Shown: piece by piece, positions 36,331 through 47,055 of the stretch
How positions within the stretch are numbered: the stretch's first letter is position 1
Layout of the letters: each line of letters starts with the position of its first letter
From: Cinclus cinclus
Taxonomy: Eukaryota; Chordata; Aves; Passeriformes; Cinclidae
Assembly (NCBI RefSeq): GCF_963662255.1
Contig: NC_085047.1
Coordinates: forward strand, 92,562,259 to 92,626,258
DNA: 64,000 bases
Direction of reading: 5' to 3'
Translations under genes and position numbers: made by a program
The notes under the pieces: model-generated
Databases searched by the model: none
The model's input: only the letters and a program-made list of their open reading frames with translations
What the model was told of the DNA's origin: nothing

Positions 36331-36802
36331 AGGTGGATCTCTGCGGTGTTCCATGGGCTGCAGGTGGATCTCTGTGATGTTCCATGGGTCTGCAGGTGGA
36401 TCTCTCTCTGTGGTGCTCCATGGACTGCAGGTGGATCTCTCTCTGTGGTGTTCCATGGACTACAGGTGGATCTCTCTCTGGAGTGTTCCATGGGTCTGCA
36501 GGTGGATCTCTCTCTGCAGTGTTCCATGGGCTGCAGGTGGATCTTTGTGATGTTCCATGGTCTGCAGGTGGATCTCTCTCAGCAGTGTTCCATGGTCTGC
36601 AGGTGGATCTCTCTCTGCAGTGTTCCATGGTCTGCAGGTGGATCTCTCTCTGCAGTGTTCCATGGGCTGCAGGTGGATCTTTGTGATGTTCCATGGTCTG
36701 CAGGTGGATCTCTCTCTGTGGAATTCCATGGGCTGCAGGTGGATCTTTGTGATGTTCCATGGTCTGCAGGTGGATCTCTCTTTGCAGTGTTCCATGGGCT
36801 GC
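36331..36802. repeat. Minisatellite within the minus-strand LTR, 14 units of 31-36 bp
   Basis: Fourteen head-to-tail units each begin AGGTGGATCT and end in a CCATGG...CTGC block. Lengths in order are 31, 32, 35, 35, 36, 35, 31, 35, 35, 35, 31, 35, 31, 35. The 35-bp class contains CTCTCTCTGCAGTG and the 31-bp class TTTGTGATG. The two classes alternate in the last five units (35, 31, 35, 31, 35), suggesting duplication of a 66-bp dimer. Because 66 is divisible by three, long frames stay open across the array. Both flanks continue into LTR sequence with a looser CATGGGCTGCAGG periodicity, which shows the seed is native to the LTR. Confidence 0.95.
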
Positions 36803-37180
36803 AGGGGCAGAGCTGTCTCACCATGGGCTGCACCATGGGCTGCAGGGGTACCTCAGCTCCAGCTCCTGGAGAACTTCCTGCCCCTCCCTCTGCACTGACC
36901 TTGGTGTCTGCAGGGCTGTTCTTCACACATATTCTCACTCTGCTTTTCTCTGAGCACAATTACAACTGAGTAATAACTTTTTCCTTCTTCTCAAAGATGT
37001 TATCACAGAGGTGTTGCCACCATCTCTGATGGGCTCAGCCTTGACCAGAAGCACATCATTCACAGAGCTGGCTGGCATTGGCTCTGGTGGACATGAAGTA
37101 GGCTTCTGGCAGGTCCTCAGAGCAGCCACCTCCATAGCCCCCCTGCTACAAAAACCTGGCTGTGCAAACCTAAAACTCCA

Positions 37181-37185
37181 GTATG
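37181..37185. repeat. Target-site duplication, right copy (GTATG)
   Basis: Partner of 35668-35672. It lies directly after the terminal CA of the LTR on the plus strand. Confidence 0.6.
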
Positions 37186-40100
37186 CCCCAAAAAGCAAAG
37201 ATAAATACTTAATTATCTAAACTCTTACATCCCAAACACCTTATGCGATGGTCACATCCTTTCTCCAAAGCCTCAGGCTTTGGCCTCAAGTAAATAAAAA
37301 TGCCAATAGATGGTATCCTTACCAGATGTAAAGCAATTGATAGGAATCTGCATGTAAGTGTAACAGTAGGTTTGCTTTCTCTCACTGTTTGTGTGGCAAC
37401 ATGGAGCTGCAAAGGCCTGAGATGAGAATTCGGCTGCATTCATAATGCAATTCCTGAAGAGAGTAGATGATGGATAGAGTTTAAGCCTTAACTTTGAATT
37501 GCCTTGCTTTTGTGGATTGAAGTTAGACCCATACAACAGTATTTGAACAAAGACTCTGGTACTTTGTTGATATTAGTTACCTACTGTGACACACAGCACA
37601 TGGCAGTTTCAGTTTTGTGCTCTGTAAAATGCAGGTATTGTACACCTGAATTATAATCTTGCTGTGATAATATGCCTCTATTGATTCAACAAAACAAGTT
37701 GTCTATTTTGTCTTCACTCAGACATCTCTGTGAAGGAAAGACTGACAATCAGAAAGGTAAATATTTTGGACTTCACAACTTGTGGCATGACAAAAAGGAT
37801 AAAAGCACAATAATTCTGAAATGAGACCTTGCAGACAGTGCCACTCCATTTGAACCAGTGAGACGAACTTCCTACAAAAATGCTTATTATACAGCCGTGT
37901 TAAAATGTAGTGAACAATCATTTTAAAAAGTATAAAGTGAAAAATTATCTATTTAGTATAAAACAGTATGTATTATACTGTTAAAACATGTTTGAAGTAT
38001 AAATATGAAGGTACAGTAATGTAAAATGAAGCTGAATTTTGAACTTTCACAAAATGGATGGTATTTTAATCAATGAACAACAATGTTGAGCTTTTAACGA
38101 GGTTTTTGTATTTATTACTAAACTCAGTAAAATGTACAGGTTTTGAAGACAGAATTATATTCATAGAACTCTAAATTGTCTTCCATGAAAATGAAAGTTT
38201 AAAAAAAAGTAGTTTTCTTATAAAATATTTCTGTCTCATTTTACACTGGCTAAATTTTAAAATTTTATTTGTGTACCTTCACAGTAAGTGTATTGCAATC
38301 CTGATGGAGCTGTACCAATAGCGTGCCCTTGGCAATGCTGATTTGAAAATACCCCTGTATCCAGAGCACAAGAGATGTCTTGTTAGAAGGCTGAATTCAG
38401 CCTGGACCAGTGTTATCTGACAAGAAATATTGGAGGGCTTTAAGAAAAGACCTATGGACCCACAAAAGATGATGTTTGTAACCATCTCTTTTACCCAGAT
38501 TTTTTATTAGAAGGTGCTTGGTGGTTGGAGGCTACACAGCTGCATGGGTGGAGGCTGCACAGCATATTTGGCCATCCCCACTACTGTGCATGAAAAGACA
38601 CTTGTACAAGCCACTTGTACTCAGATTTGTGCCTGGGGTTGCCAGATGCTGGGTCCAAAAGTCAAGCAGAAGCAAGCTGGGCTAGCATTTGATTTGCACT
38701 TCCTGCCACTTCATGGGCCATCACTGAGTCATTGGAACCTTAAGAAACACCTGTGCACAGGCTGGCTCAGTTACTCACCTTTCACTCATAATACACGCAG
38801 TCTCTAGGGTGCTAATTAGGACTGCTTTCATTTTGGAATATTCTTCTTGCATCATGGAAATTCTTGCAGTGTTTCACTGACTTTTTCACAAGCTGGTGTT
38901 ATTTAAATTGCGTTTATTCAAGACTAGGTGTTCCTGTAGAACACTTGAGTGGGCAGACCAGGAGAAATAATCCAAAAAAGACATTGATAACAAAGCAATG
39001 AATCAGTAGCAGTCTTTGAATACCTCACGAAAATGATGTTCAGGTCCTATGAAGACCTCTTCAGAGACAGAAAGAAGCCCAAGGCATGCTTGGGAAACTA
39101 GAGGAGATGGAGTGATGAGACATATTTTGTCTTAGTAAATGTCTGCTGAAGTTCACTTATGGTCCTCAAGCTTTTCACTTCCTCATGGCTGCTGTGTAAT
39201 GATGTTTGCAGAGGGAGGAGGCTGAATCATGAACTATCCTCTTGTCCTTCAGTGTGAATGCTGGCAGTCTACTGGCAAGGGCAGGTTTTTGTGAGAGGCT
39301 TAAGGAAGAGGGCTCACCTCTGTTGTGCCCTGAGACCCAGGGAAATGGTAACCTATGGGAGGACATGGGAGGCATTTTGGTTTTCATTGCTCTGTGCATC
39401 TCTCACATCATCTCAAACAAAAGGGTAGTTCCAGTGGAACACAAATACTACTTATTTCCATCACTTTATATCTCTTACCCCACATGTCAGTTATTAACTA
39501 AAGTCCTCACGAAATGAAGTTGGGAAAAAGACCATGTTCCAGAAACTTCGGTGCTTGTACAGGGGATTGAACTGCAATTCTTGCCTTAAGGAATTACTCA
39601 GCAGGATGGCAGGACTGTACTTCTGTGAACGATTAATATGCTCTGGGTCCTGCAAGTCACTTATCATGCCAAAGGAATATAAAAATATTCAAACATAGCA
39701 ATGTAGTGAGATTGGTCAGAAGATCATATTATGGTGAGTTCAGTTGAATGAATTGGGTTAGAGAAAAGGGAGATGACATCTCTCTCATTCCTTATGGGGA
39801 AGGAAATGATATTTCATGACTGATGAGAATACCAGCCATGGAAGTCGAGTCATTTGAGAATGATGCCTGGGTCCACAGCAATAGAAAACCGACAGAAATT
39901 TATTCATATATTAAAAGGGTTTTCAGGGATTGGAGGAGGAAGGACAGTGTGTGGCATACAACGATAAAAGTAATGCGATGAGAGGGGTTAATGTGATAGA
40001 TGTTGGTAAGAAAGAATAAAGGAAGCAAGTCTAAAATTAAATAACTAGAAGATGAAGTTATCAATGTCCTATAAATGACATCTACTTTTCTAGTGAAGGG

Positions 40101-40269
40101 GTTTTTTTCCTGAAATAAGGAGCACAGATTTTTATATAAAAAAGTAATTTAATGGTGACTTTTTAGAACATTTTGTTATTTGTGAGCCATAGCAACTATA
40201 AAACAGATAAATGGCCTATAAAAGTTGTTTTAAGATGTATACACCATGTATGTTGAAGACACAGTTGTA
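37186..40269. other. Unique AT-rich DNA, no gene seen
   Basis: No recognised repeat and no frame above 97 codons. The stretch at 37.9-38.3 kb is very AT-rich. Nothing supports an exon. Confidence 0.45.
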
Positions 40270-41120
40270 ATTGTCTATTGCCCTCTTTAATGCCCTGGTC
40301 TTTACATTTTTGAAAACTATTGATCAGTTCCCTCAGTCTTCCTTTTCTGGCCATTCCATTTCCTCCAACTACTCTTTTGGTGTGTTCTGATTAGGGAGCA
40401 TGCTTCATATAGACTCTTTCCAGTTTGAGAGCAAATCAGTCCCTGTATCAACTCAATGCTTTAGCTGAGGCTAATTTATCAGCCTCAAGTAAGGCAGAAG
40501 GATTGCTTTGTATATCTTACAGATGACCCTCCTGTTTACACATGCCATCATGTTGGGATTTTTTTTGCTGCCACATGATGATTTAGGCTGACATTCAGCT
40601 TGTGACAACTCCAGAACCTGCAAAGCTCTTAAGCAGTCAATCATTTCCCACACTGTATTTAAGCAGCTGAAATGCAGAAATGAATGTGAAACTTTTCATC
40701 TGTTTTTTTCAGACAATTCCAGTTTCCCAAAGTTTGTTCAGAGTCTGATTCCTGTCCTCCAAATTGCTTCCATCTCCTGCTGGGTTAGAGTCAGATATAA
40801 ATATACAAAGTACAATCTCTATTCCACCATCCAAGTTAATAATGAAAATATTGAAGAGAGCCAGACATAGAACAGAGTCCTAGGAAATCCCTCTCATTCT
40901 ATCATTTTAATTTGATGGTTGACCACTGATAACTAATTTCCTAGCACAGCTTTCTGGCCAGTTTTGTCTCCATCCTATAGCTGCTCTTTTGTTACTGTCC
41001 TACAACTGGGGGCTGTTCCTGTGAGCATCTGGTCTTTTGTAAAAAATGGTTTTTTTCTCCTCTGCCATACTTGCAGGCTGGTTACCTCAGGAAAGAGTAG
41101 CAAGCATACAGTGTCTGAGG
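40270..41120 (-). mobile_element. Old CR1-like LINE fragment, minus strand
   Basis: Scattered blocks match the reverse of CR1: 'gatcagttccctcagtcttc' (the pattern of a CR1 'atgtcccctcagtcttc' block), 'agactctttccagtttgaga', 'ttaataatgaaaatattgaa', and 'gccagacatagaacagagtc', followed by a 'ctttctggccagttttgtct' block. The order and spacing suit one long, heavily diverged copy. Frames inside it are not genes. Confidence 0.6.
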
Positions 41121-43604
41121 AGCTTCTCTGGGCCCTCAGACTTCCAATTAGTACAGTTGGGGTGCCTGCGGGCAATTTGTCTTTCCATTTTGCCAGTTAA
41201 CTTTTATTTGGCATTCCAAAGAAATGCCCTCAGTGTTCAGCCAGGTTTTTTTTCATATTCTGCTGTTGTCCTCCTCAAAGGAAAGGAAGTATTCCTCTGT
41301 CTGAGAGTAAGCTAGTGATTTTTTTTTCTCCTTAGTCCTTGATGGTTTTTTTCGTTAATATCAATATTCTATTAACAGCTTTACTATCCAAAAAAAAGAT
41401 CTAAAGAAAGGCTACGTGAACTCAGATAACTCAAATAAATTTTGGTTTCAAAGCCTCAAATATATGTTTTTAACTCTGATTGCTCATGTAAAAAATTATT
41501 CTGTGGAAAATGATAAGGAAACTTTTTGATTGGAAAAATAATTAGCCATGTGTAATACTAATTTTTTTTTTTTTTTTTTGCTCCTCAGCTATTTTTCTAA
41601 CCAACGTGCCAGTAATTTCTCTGGATGTTTTAAAGTTCTGAATTGAGTCCTACCCTTAATGAAATCAATGTACCCCATAAGTTAAGGACAACGCTTCTCA
41701 GAGAGGACTGATAAAAAATCATCAAAAGTGTGGATATGGTTCAGGGGTAATGGGCATTAACAAAAGATCAGAATGCTGCTGTAAACATTCAGAGCAAGTG
41801 GAAACAAAACCTTTTAGATATTCAAAGATATACTCCCCTGAAGGTTGGATCAAGGCATTTTAACAGCTCATCTTTCACAAGAGGAGATGATGTGAGGTGA
41901 AGAGAGATGTTTGAGATAACGTTCAGGAGTCATTCACAATTTGTAGAGCAGCCTGTGTGAACACAGCCTGCTCCATGTCCCACCTACAGAACGTGTTTGT
42001 GAAATGACTTTTTATTTAGAAGCACCTCAGATCTTGCAATTACAACATTTTAGATGTCAAAAGCCTGGATGGATAAGTGTGAAGAACATTCATTAAAATG
42101 AATCTTTCAGATACTGAAGTTTAAATCCCATATTTAATGAATAATCCACTCTAGAAATGTGGAAAATATTTAGTGAACATCTGGAGTGACTACAGTCAAT
42201 TCATCACTCTTTTAACATGGGATAGAGGTCAGCAAATGCTAACTATATTTAAGAGGGGATATGAAAATGAGTATAATCACAAATTTTTAAAAATATAAAC
42301 CATCTCATTAAAGGAAGAGAATTAGAGGATAATTTTCCAATATCAGAAGCTAAGCTGAGGGATAATTAGGAGAACAAAAATATGAATTTTGAACCACTGA
42401 GAACATTTCAACTATCAGCAGAACGCACAATGAGACTAACAGAAGCCTTAGCTCCAGTTTTAGCAGAGTGGGGGACTGACACATCCATTTTCAACCCAGG
42501 CAGTACAGTCCTTCTCTGCAGCCAGGGAAGCAGCTGCTATATTCCCAATGCTGGAGAAGTGACACCATCCTTCTGCATGTTGCTGCAAAAAGGAACAGTC
42601 AGCACTGGGATTTTAAGGGGTGAACCTTCAGCTGTGCTGTGAACACCAGTAGGATACCCCTGCCTGGCTGAAACAGATTCCTCTCTGACATTCTTACTGT
42701 ATTTTATTATGGGCTTTCCTGTTCTGTCTTCACAGTAATTTGGCCCTAAGTGAGTAATAGAGAGCTTTGCACAAAATAGCAGAGTTGTAGACCATCACCA
42801 ACAACAATAATAAAAGCACTTCTATCATCTTTAATTTCCAATCAATGAACAAATGAGGTTATTGGCTGAACAAGGGGTAGAGGATTGTCAGGCTTTTTAA
42901 TTCAACCATTCTTCTGGTCTGACTCAGCTGTCAGAGCTGACTTGAAGGGAGTGGTTGAGACAACACACAATCTGAGTTGTTAGAGGGCATGGAAATCTAT
43001 AGAATGAAAGCAATGATTATGACTTCCCAGGAACATTGATATGCTAAGTCTGTGAGTGAGAAAGATATCTTGGATAAGACTTTTTAATGAATTCAAAATT
43101 TTTGTAGAAAAATTAGCTTTACAGGCTCACAAGAAAAGCTTGCATTTGAAATGTTGGCTGCTTGGATACACCTCACCTACAGGAATAGCCTTGTGTGATT
43201 TTTTTGGTTGCTAAGGATGCTATTGCAAACAGACAGAATTTCAACTGGAGTCTGGAGCAGGCAGCCTGATGTTTCTGGTGGAATGTGGAGTAGCCTGTTC
43301 TTGTTTCTTTATTATTACTTTCATAACAAAGTATCAGTTCCTGGAACTGGCAAAGTAATCTGTCTTGGATGAAGTGTCTTCCATTTCAGGTTAGGGGATT
43401 TGGGATAGCACCACACAAATTGATTTATTTACCAGATTCATCTAAAAAATAAGGGCAGAGAGAGCTTCCCAGGCTCAGGATTTTTTGTTTAGTGCACAGA
43501 AGCTCAAAAAGGCATTTTCAGACATAGCAGATAATTAGAGACAGTGAAACTGGGGCAGCACAAAGCTCAGCAACAGTGTGCCAGATGAGATGCAGCAATC
43601 ATCA
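41121..43604. other. Unique DNA, no gene seen
   Basis: AT-rich with a run of about 19 T residues at 41562-41580 and no recognised repeat. Near 42.38-42.64 kb an 86-codon plus-strand frame is unrecognised. Confidence 0.4.
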
Positions 43605-44016
43605 GATGAGGGCAGCAATTATCCCTCTGTACCTGGCACTGCTGAGGCCACACCTCAAATTATGGGTTCGTTTTGGGCTCCCCACTGTAAGAAGGACATT
43701 GAGGTGCTGGAATTGAGGTGTCCAGAGAAGGGCAGTGGAGGTGGTGGAGGGTTTGGAGAACAAATTCTGTGAGGAGCAGCTGAGGGAGTTTGGTTTGTTT
43801 AGCTTGGAGAAAATGAGGCTCAGGGAAGGCCTTATTGCTCTTTACAGCTACCTGGGAGGAAGCAGTAGTGAGCTGGGTGTTGGTCTCTTCTCCCAAGAAA
43901 CAAGCAATAGAACAAGAGGAAATGGCCTCAAGTTGCTCCAGTGCAGGTATGGATCGGATATTAGGAAAGACATCTTCACTGAAAGGTTGATCAAGCACTG
44001 AAACAGGCTGCCCAGG
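43605..44016 (+). mobile_element. CR1 LINE, 5' portion of a copy split by an LTR
   Basis: A well-preserved CR1 3'-region segment: 'ctgtacctggcactgctgag', then 'ccccactgtaagaaggacat', 'gtccagagaagggcagtgga', 'gaggagcagctgagggagtt', 'ggtgttggtctcttctccca' and 'atcttcactgaaaggttgat', up to 'aggctgcccagg'. It stops exactly where the LTR begins and resumes at 45592 with 'gaagtggtggagttaccatc', the next bases expected in CR1. The frames at 43578-44001 are read through it and are not genes. Confidence 0.95.
44012..44016. repeat. Target-site duplication, left copy (CCAGG)
   Basis: Last five CR1 bases before the LTR. They match GCAGG at 45587-45591 in four of five positions; the mismatch is probably a later substitution, since CR1 has C here. 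Confidence 0.7.
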
Positions 44017-44195
44017 TGTACTGGTTTTGCATGGCCTGGTTTTTGGTGGGGGAAGACGCAGAGAAGACTTCTATGAGAAGATGCTGGGAGCTTCCACCAG
44101 ATCCAGCAGAGCCAATCCCTGATGGCTCTGAAGATGGACATGCTGCTGGCAAGGCTGGGCCAGTGAGAGAGGCTGCTAATGCCTCTGTGATGACA

Positions 44196-44204
44196 TATTT
44201 AAAA
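44196..44204 (+). promoter_or_regulatory. TATA-like box of the plus-strand LTR
   Basis: TATTTAAAA about 180 bases from the LTR start, after a 'gcctctgtgatgaca' segment shared with the other LTR copy. The position suits a U3 promoter. Confidence 0.5.
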
Positions 44205-44413
44205 AGAAGATCAAAACAAAGGACACACAGTTTCTCTTCTAGACAGAGAAGAGGAGGAAATGAGGAGATGTAAGGGAAACAGCATGGAGACACCAAGGTC
44301 AGTGGGGAAGGAGGGGAGGAGGTGCTCCAGGCATGGAGCTGAGATTCCTCTGCAGGCTGTGGTGACACCATGGTGAAGCAGCTGTGATCCTGCAGCCATG
44401 GGGATGCATGGGA

Positions 44414-44954
44414 ATGCAGAGATCCACCCACAGCCCGTGGGGATCCATGGGGGATGCAGAGATCCACCCACAGCCCATGGGGATCCATGGGGGATGCAAA
44501 GATCCACCCTCAGCCCATGGGGATCCATGGGGGATGCAGAGATCCACCCACAGCCCATGGGGATCCATGGGGGATGCAGAGATCCACCCACAGCCCATGG
44601 GATCCATGGGGATGCAGAGATCCACCCACAGCCCATAGGGATCCATGGAGGATGCAGAGATCCACCCACACCCCATAGGGATCCATGGAGGATGCAGAGA
44701 TCCACCCACACCCCATAGGGATCCATGGAGGATGCAGAGATCCACCCACAGCCCATGGGGATCCAGGGGATGCAGAGATCCACCCACAGCCCATGGGATC
44801 CATGGGGGATGCAGAGATCCACCCACAGCCCATGGGATCCATGGGGGATGCAGAGATCCACCCACAGCCCATGGGATCCATGGGGGATGCAGAGATCCAC
44901 CCACAGCCCATGGGATCCATGGAGGATGCAGAGATCCACCCACAGCCCATGGGG
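44414..44954. repeat. Minisatellite within the plus-strand LTR, about 13.7 units of 38-40 bp
   Basis: Thirteen full units and one partial unit each start ATGCAGAGATCCACC and end in a GGATCCATGG-type block. Lengths in order are 40, 40, 40, 40, 38, 40, 40, 40, 38, 39, 39, 39, 39, then about 29. Units 6-8 share an 'ATAGGGATCCATGGAGG' variant, and 10-13 share a one-base deletion, so variants are clustered as expected from local duplication or conversion. The core GAGATCCACC...CAGCCCATGG matches the reverse complement of the unit in the minus-strand LTR at 20 of 22 positions. Confidence 0.95.
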
Positions 44955-45390
44955 AAGGGACCCATGCTGGAGCAGGTGATGCCTGGGGGAGGCTGTGATC
45001 CAGTGGGAGACCCAGTGGAGAGAAGGGCCCTGCTTCCAGGCTGGAGCAGCCTGTCCTTGGAGGACTGCACCCCATGGAAAGAGTGACCCACACCACAGCA
45101 GTTTTGGGAGCACTGTGTGCCCGTGGGGGGAATTCACATTGCAGCAGGTGTGGTTTGGCTGCTGCTCCTGGGAGTGAGAGCTGTCTCCTGTGGGAGGGAC
45201 CCCACGGTCTCACAGGGGAAGGACTCCTCTCCTGGAGCAGGAGAAGAAAATCTCAGTGATGAGCTGACCCCAAACCCCCCAGTCTCTGTCTCCCTGTGTT
45301 GTTGGTGGGAAGCAGGGATGGGCTGGGAAAAAAAAAAGATGTTTTAAGGGCTTGTTTTAGTTCTCATTATCCTCCTTTGATTCTGTTAGT

Positions 45391-45396
45391 AATAAA
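45391..45396 (+). terminator. Poly(A) signal AATAAA of the plus-strand LTR
   Basis: AATAAA in 'gttagtaataaattcact', conserved in position with the minus-strand LTR copy, about 190 bases before the LTR end. Confidence 0.6.
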
Positions 45397-45586
45397 TTCA
45401 CTTTGCAACTGAATTTGAACCTGTTTTTCCCTTCTTTCAGTCCTTATCTCAACTCATTAACCCTTCTTTTTTTTTCCTTTTTTTTTTTATCTTTCTTTTT
45501 TTAATCTCCTCTACAGCTGTGGCAGGTCAGGGTAGGTGAGCAACTCTCATGGGTGCCTGGCATTGGGCCAGCATCAAACCATAACA

Positions 45587-45591
45587 GCAGG
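45587..45591. repeat. Target-site duplication, right copy (GCAGG)
   Basis: Partner of 44012-44016, directly after the terminal CA of the LTR and directly before resumed CR1 sequence. Confidence 0.7.
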
Positions 45592-45748
45592 GAAGTGGTG
45601 GAGTTACCATCACTGGAGGTGTTGAAAAGACTGTAGATGTGGCACTTGGGGACACAGTTTAGTTGTGGATTTGGCAGCTCTGGGTTACAGAACTGTTGGA
45701 CTTGACCTTAAATGTCTTTCCTAACCTAAATAATTCGACGATTCTGAG
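45592..45748 (+). mobile_element. CR1 LINE, 3' portion of the copy split by the LTR
   Basis: It continues the CR1 interrupted at 44016: 'gaagtggtggagttaccatc', 'ctggaggtgttgaaaagact', 'gtggcacttggggacac', then 'gttggacttgaccttaaatg' and a terminal 'taattcgacgattctgag' corresponding to the attctatga repeat. Joined to 43605-44016 it accounts for about 570 bp of one CR1 copy. Confidence 0.95.
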
Positions 45749-46940
45749 GTCACAAGTGGGAGAAAAATCCCAGTAAGCAACTGGAATCAGTTGCATCAAA
45801 TGGTATGATGTCTAAGTTATGCAGCCATCAAAACCCAACCAGTTTTAAGATAACTGCAATATAAGCCTAACATTAGTGGGGATTTGTTGTGCAGGAATAA
45901 TCTCAGCCTTTTTTTCAGAAGATGTAAGAACAGATAACACCTAAACTACTGTTGTTCACAGAGGCATAGAGATGTCTGTGAGCTCCAGGCTCCCATGGAG
46001 GCTTTGAAATTTTTCCCTAGCATTACTGTCACTAAAGAAGAGCTGACTTGTTCTGTCAGGAGCTCTTAAAAAGTCCCACTGTTGCAGTTCCCAGTATCTG
46101 TTCTACTTCTGTTGCCCCAATGTCCTAAAGTCAGGCAGTATATTGAGGTTTATACCTAAAAAATACTCTTCTTGCCTATCGTTTGGTAACAGATCTTAAA
46201 AGACATTTTAAAATAAAGCTGTTTAGGAGAATATATTCAAACAGACAGTTACTCACACAATGGCAATTCTTTCCATTTCCAGAGGCTTCTCTGGATGGAA
46301 GGAATAGGGAAAGAAGGCACCTGGCCATCTGTCAGAAGCTGTGAGCTCCTGGCTGTTTGTGTGTCTTTTTGCACTGATTTGCCTACCACCTGCCCCAGAT
46401 TATGCTCCGTGAGTGACTAACAAGGCACACATAGTTTTTCATTGCTTTTAAATATGAGATTCACATCGTGTATTTTAAAAGTCTTAGCCTGTGGTCAGTC
46501 ACTGTGCCTTTTTCTGCTCCTACGTCTTTTTCCCCATCCTCTTCTAGATATGCTGTTAAAAGTCATTCTTAAAGGAAGTTTGTTACAGGTGACAGCCCAA
46601 TCAGTGACTAACCAGAGACTTCAGAGACATGGAATTACTTTCAGATTTTAAGAAAATCCAGATAAGCTTTTATTTTCCTGCATGGGAACAGATAACCCTT
46701 GTTATTCATTTGAAATGTATGTAATTCAGTTTAAGTGGGGGGAAGGGAAATCAGAAGGAAAAGATGCATCCTGTTAGAAAATGGAAAATACTGTATTTAT
46801 CATCTTAAAATGAACAAAAAGATCTGCAAGTTATGTGAGTTTCTGTGACAGTAATTATCCTTCTATTCAAGAATGAGTAATTACATTATTCTGCATGCTA
46901 ACTTCCCCCCTCCCCAGTTATGTGGCATGTGCAGGCAGGT

Positions 46941-46954
46941 GCACACACACACAT
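46941..46954. repeat. Short (CA)n run
   Basis: Five to six CA units between GCATG-like flanks. Confidence 0.75.
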
Positions 46955-47055
46955 GCAATGTGCTTTTACCCTGAAGAATAAAACCAGAATGCACTAGAAA
47001 ACCTTTGTTTTGACTTACAGATCAGCAATAAACAAGGGCAGATTCTTATGAGTAT

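Larger units (their letters stand above)
35673..37180 (-). mobile_element. Solo LTR of a songbird endogenous retrovirus, minus strand, with internal minisatellite
   Basis: Read on the minus strand, the element starts near 37180 with TGGAGTTTTAGGTTTGCA and a G-rich block. A segment follows that matches the plus-strand LTR at 44-45.6 kb, including 'gagccaatgccagccagctc' and 'acctctgtgataacat'. It then runs through a tandem array (36331-36802 on the plus strand) and a poly(A) signal at 35842-35837, to an end near 35673. Perfect 5-bp direct repeats, GTATG, flank it at 35668-35672 and 37181-37185, a length typical of ERVL-type elements; taking this repeat as the target duplication means the low-coordinate terminal TG is shared or lost. 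No gag, pol or env sequence is present, so it is a solo LTR left by recombination. The family assignment to abundant passerine LTRs is from memory. Confidence 0.85.
44017..45586 (+). mobile_element. Solo LTR of a songbird endogenous retrovirus, plus strand, with internal minisatellite
   Basis: A 1570-bp element begins TGTACTGGTTTTGCATGGCC and ends ATCAAACCATAACA, giving TG...CA termini. It lies inside a CR1 and is flanked by CCAGG/GCAGG, a 5-bp duplication with one change. A TATTTAAAA promoter-like box sits at 44196-44204 and a poly(A) signal at 45391-45396. The tandem array at 44414-44954 lies between them. The 5' 250 bases and the region after the array match the minus-strand LTR at 35.7-37.2 kb in the same order. 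No internal viral gene is present, so this is a solo LTR. Resemblance to the abundant passerine LTR family is from memory. Confidence 0.92.

Noticed and set aside
36124..36969. 281-codon plus-strand open frame as a repeat-protein gene
   Set aside because: It runs through the minisatellite and antisense LTR sequence. Other frames on both strands are open across the same array, so openness is a property of the repeat.
43578..44001. Plus- and minus-strand frames of 88-112 codons
   Set aside because: They lie within a CR1 3' region that does not code for protein.
44211..45137. 308-codon and overlapping 304-codon minus-strand frames as genes
   Set aside because: They are read antisense through the plus-strand LTR and its array. 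Several frames are open at once and none has independent support.
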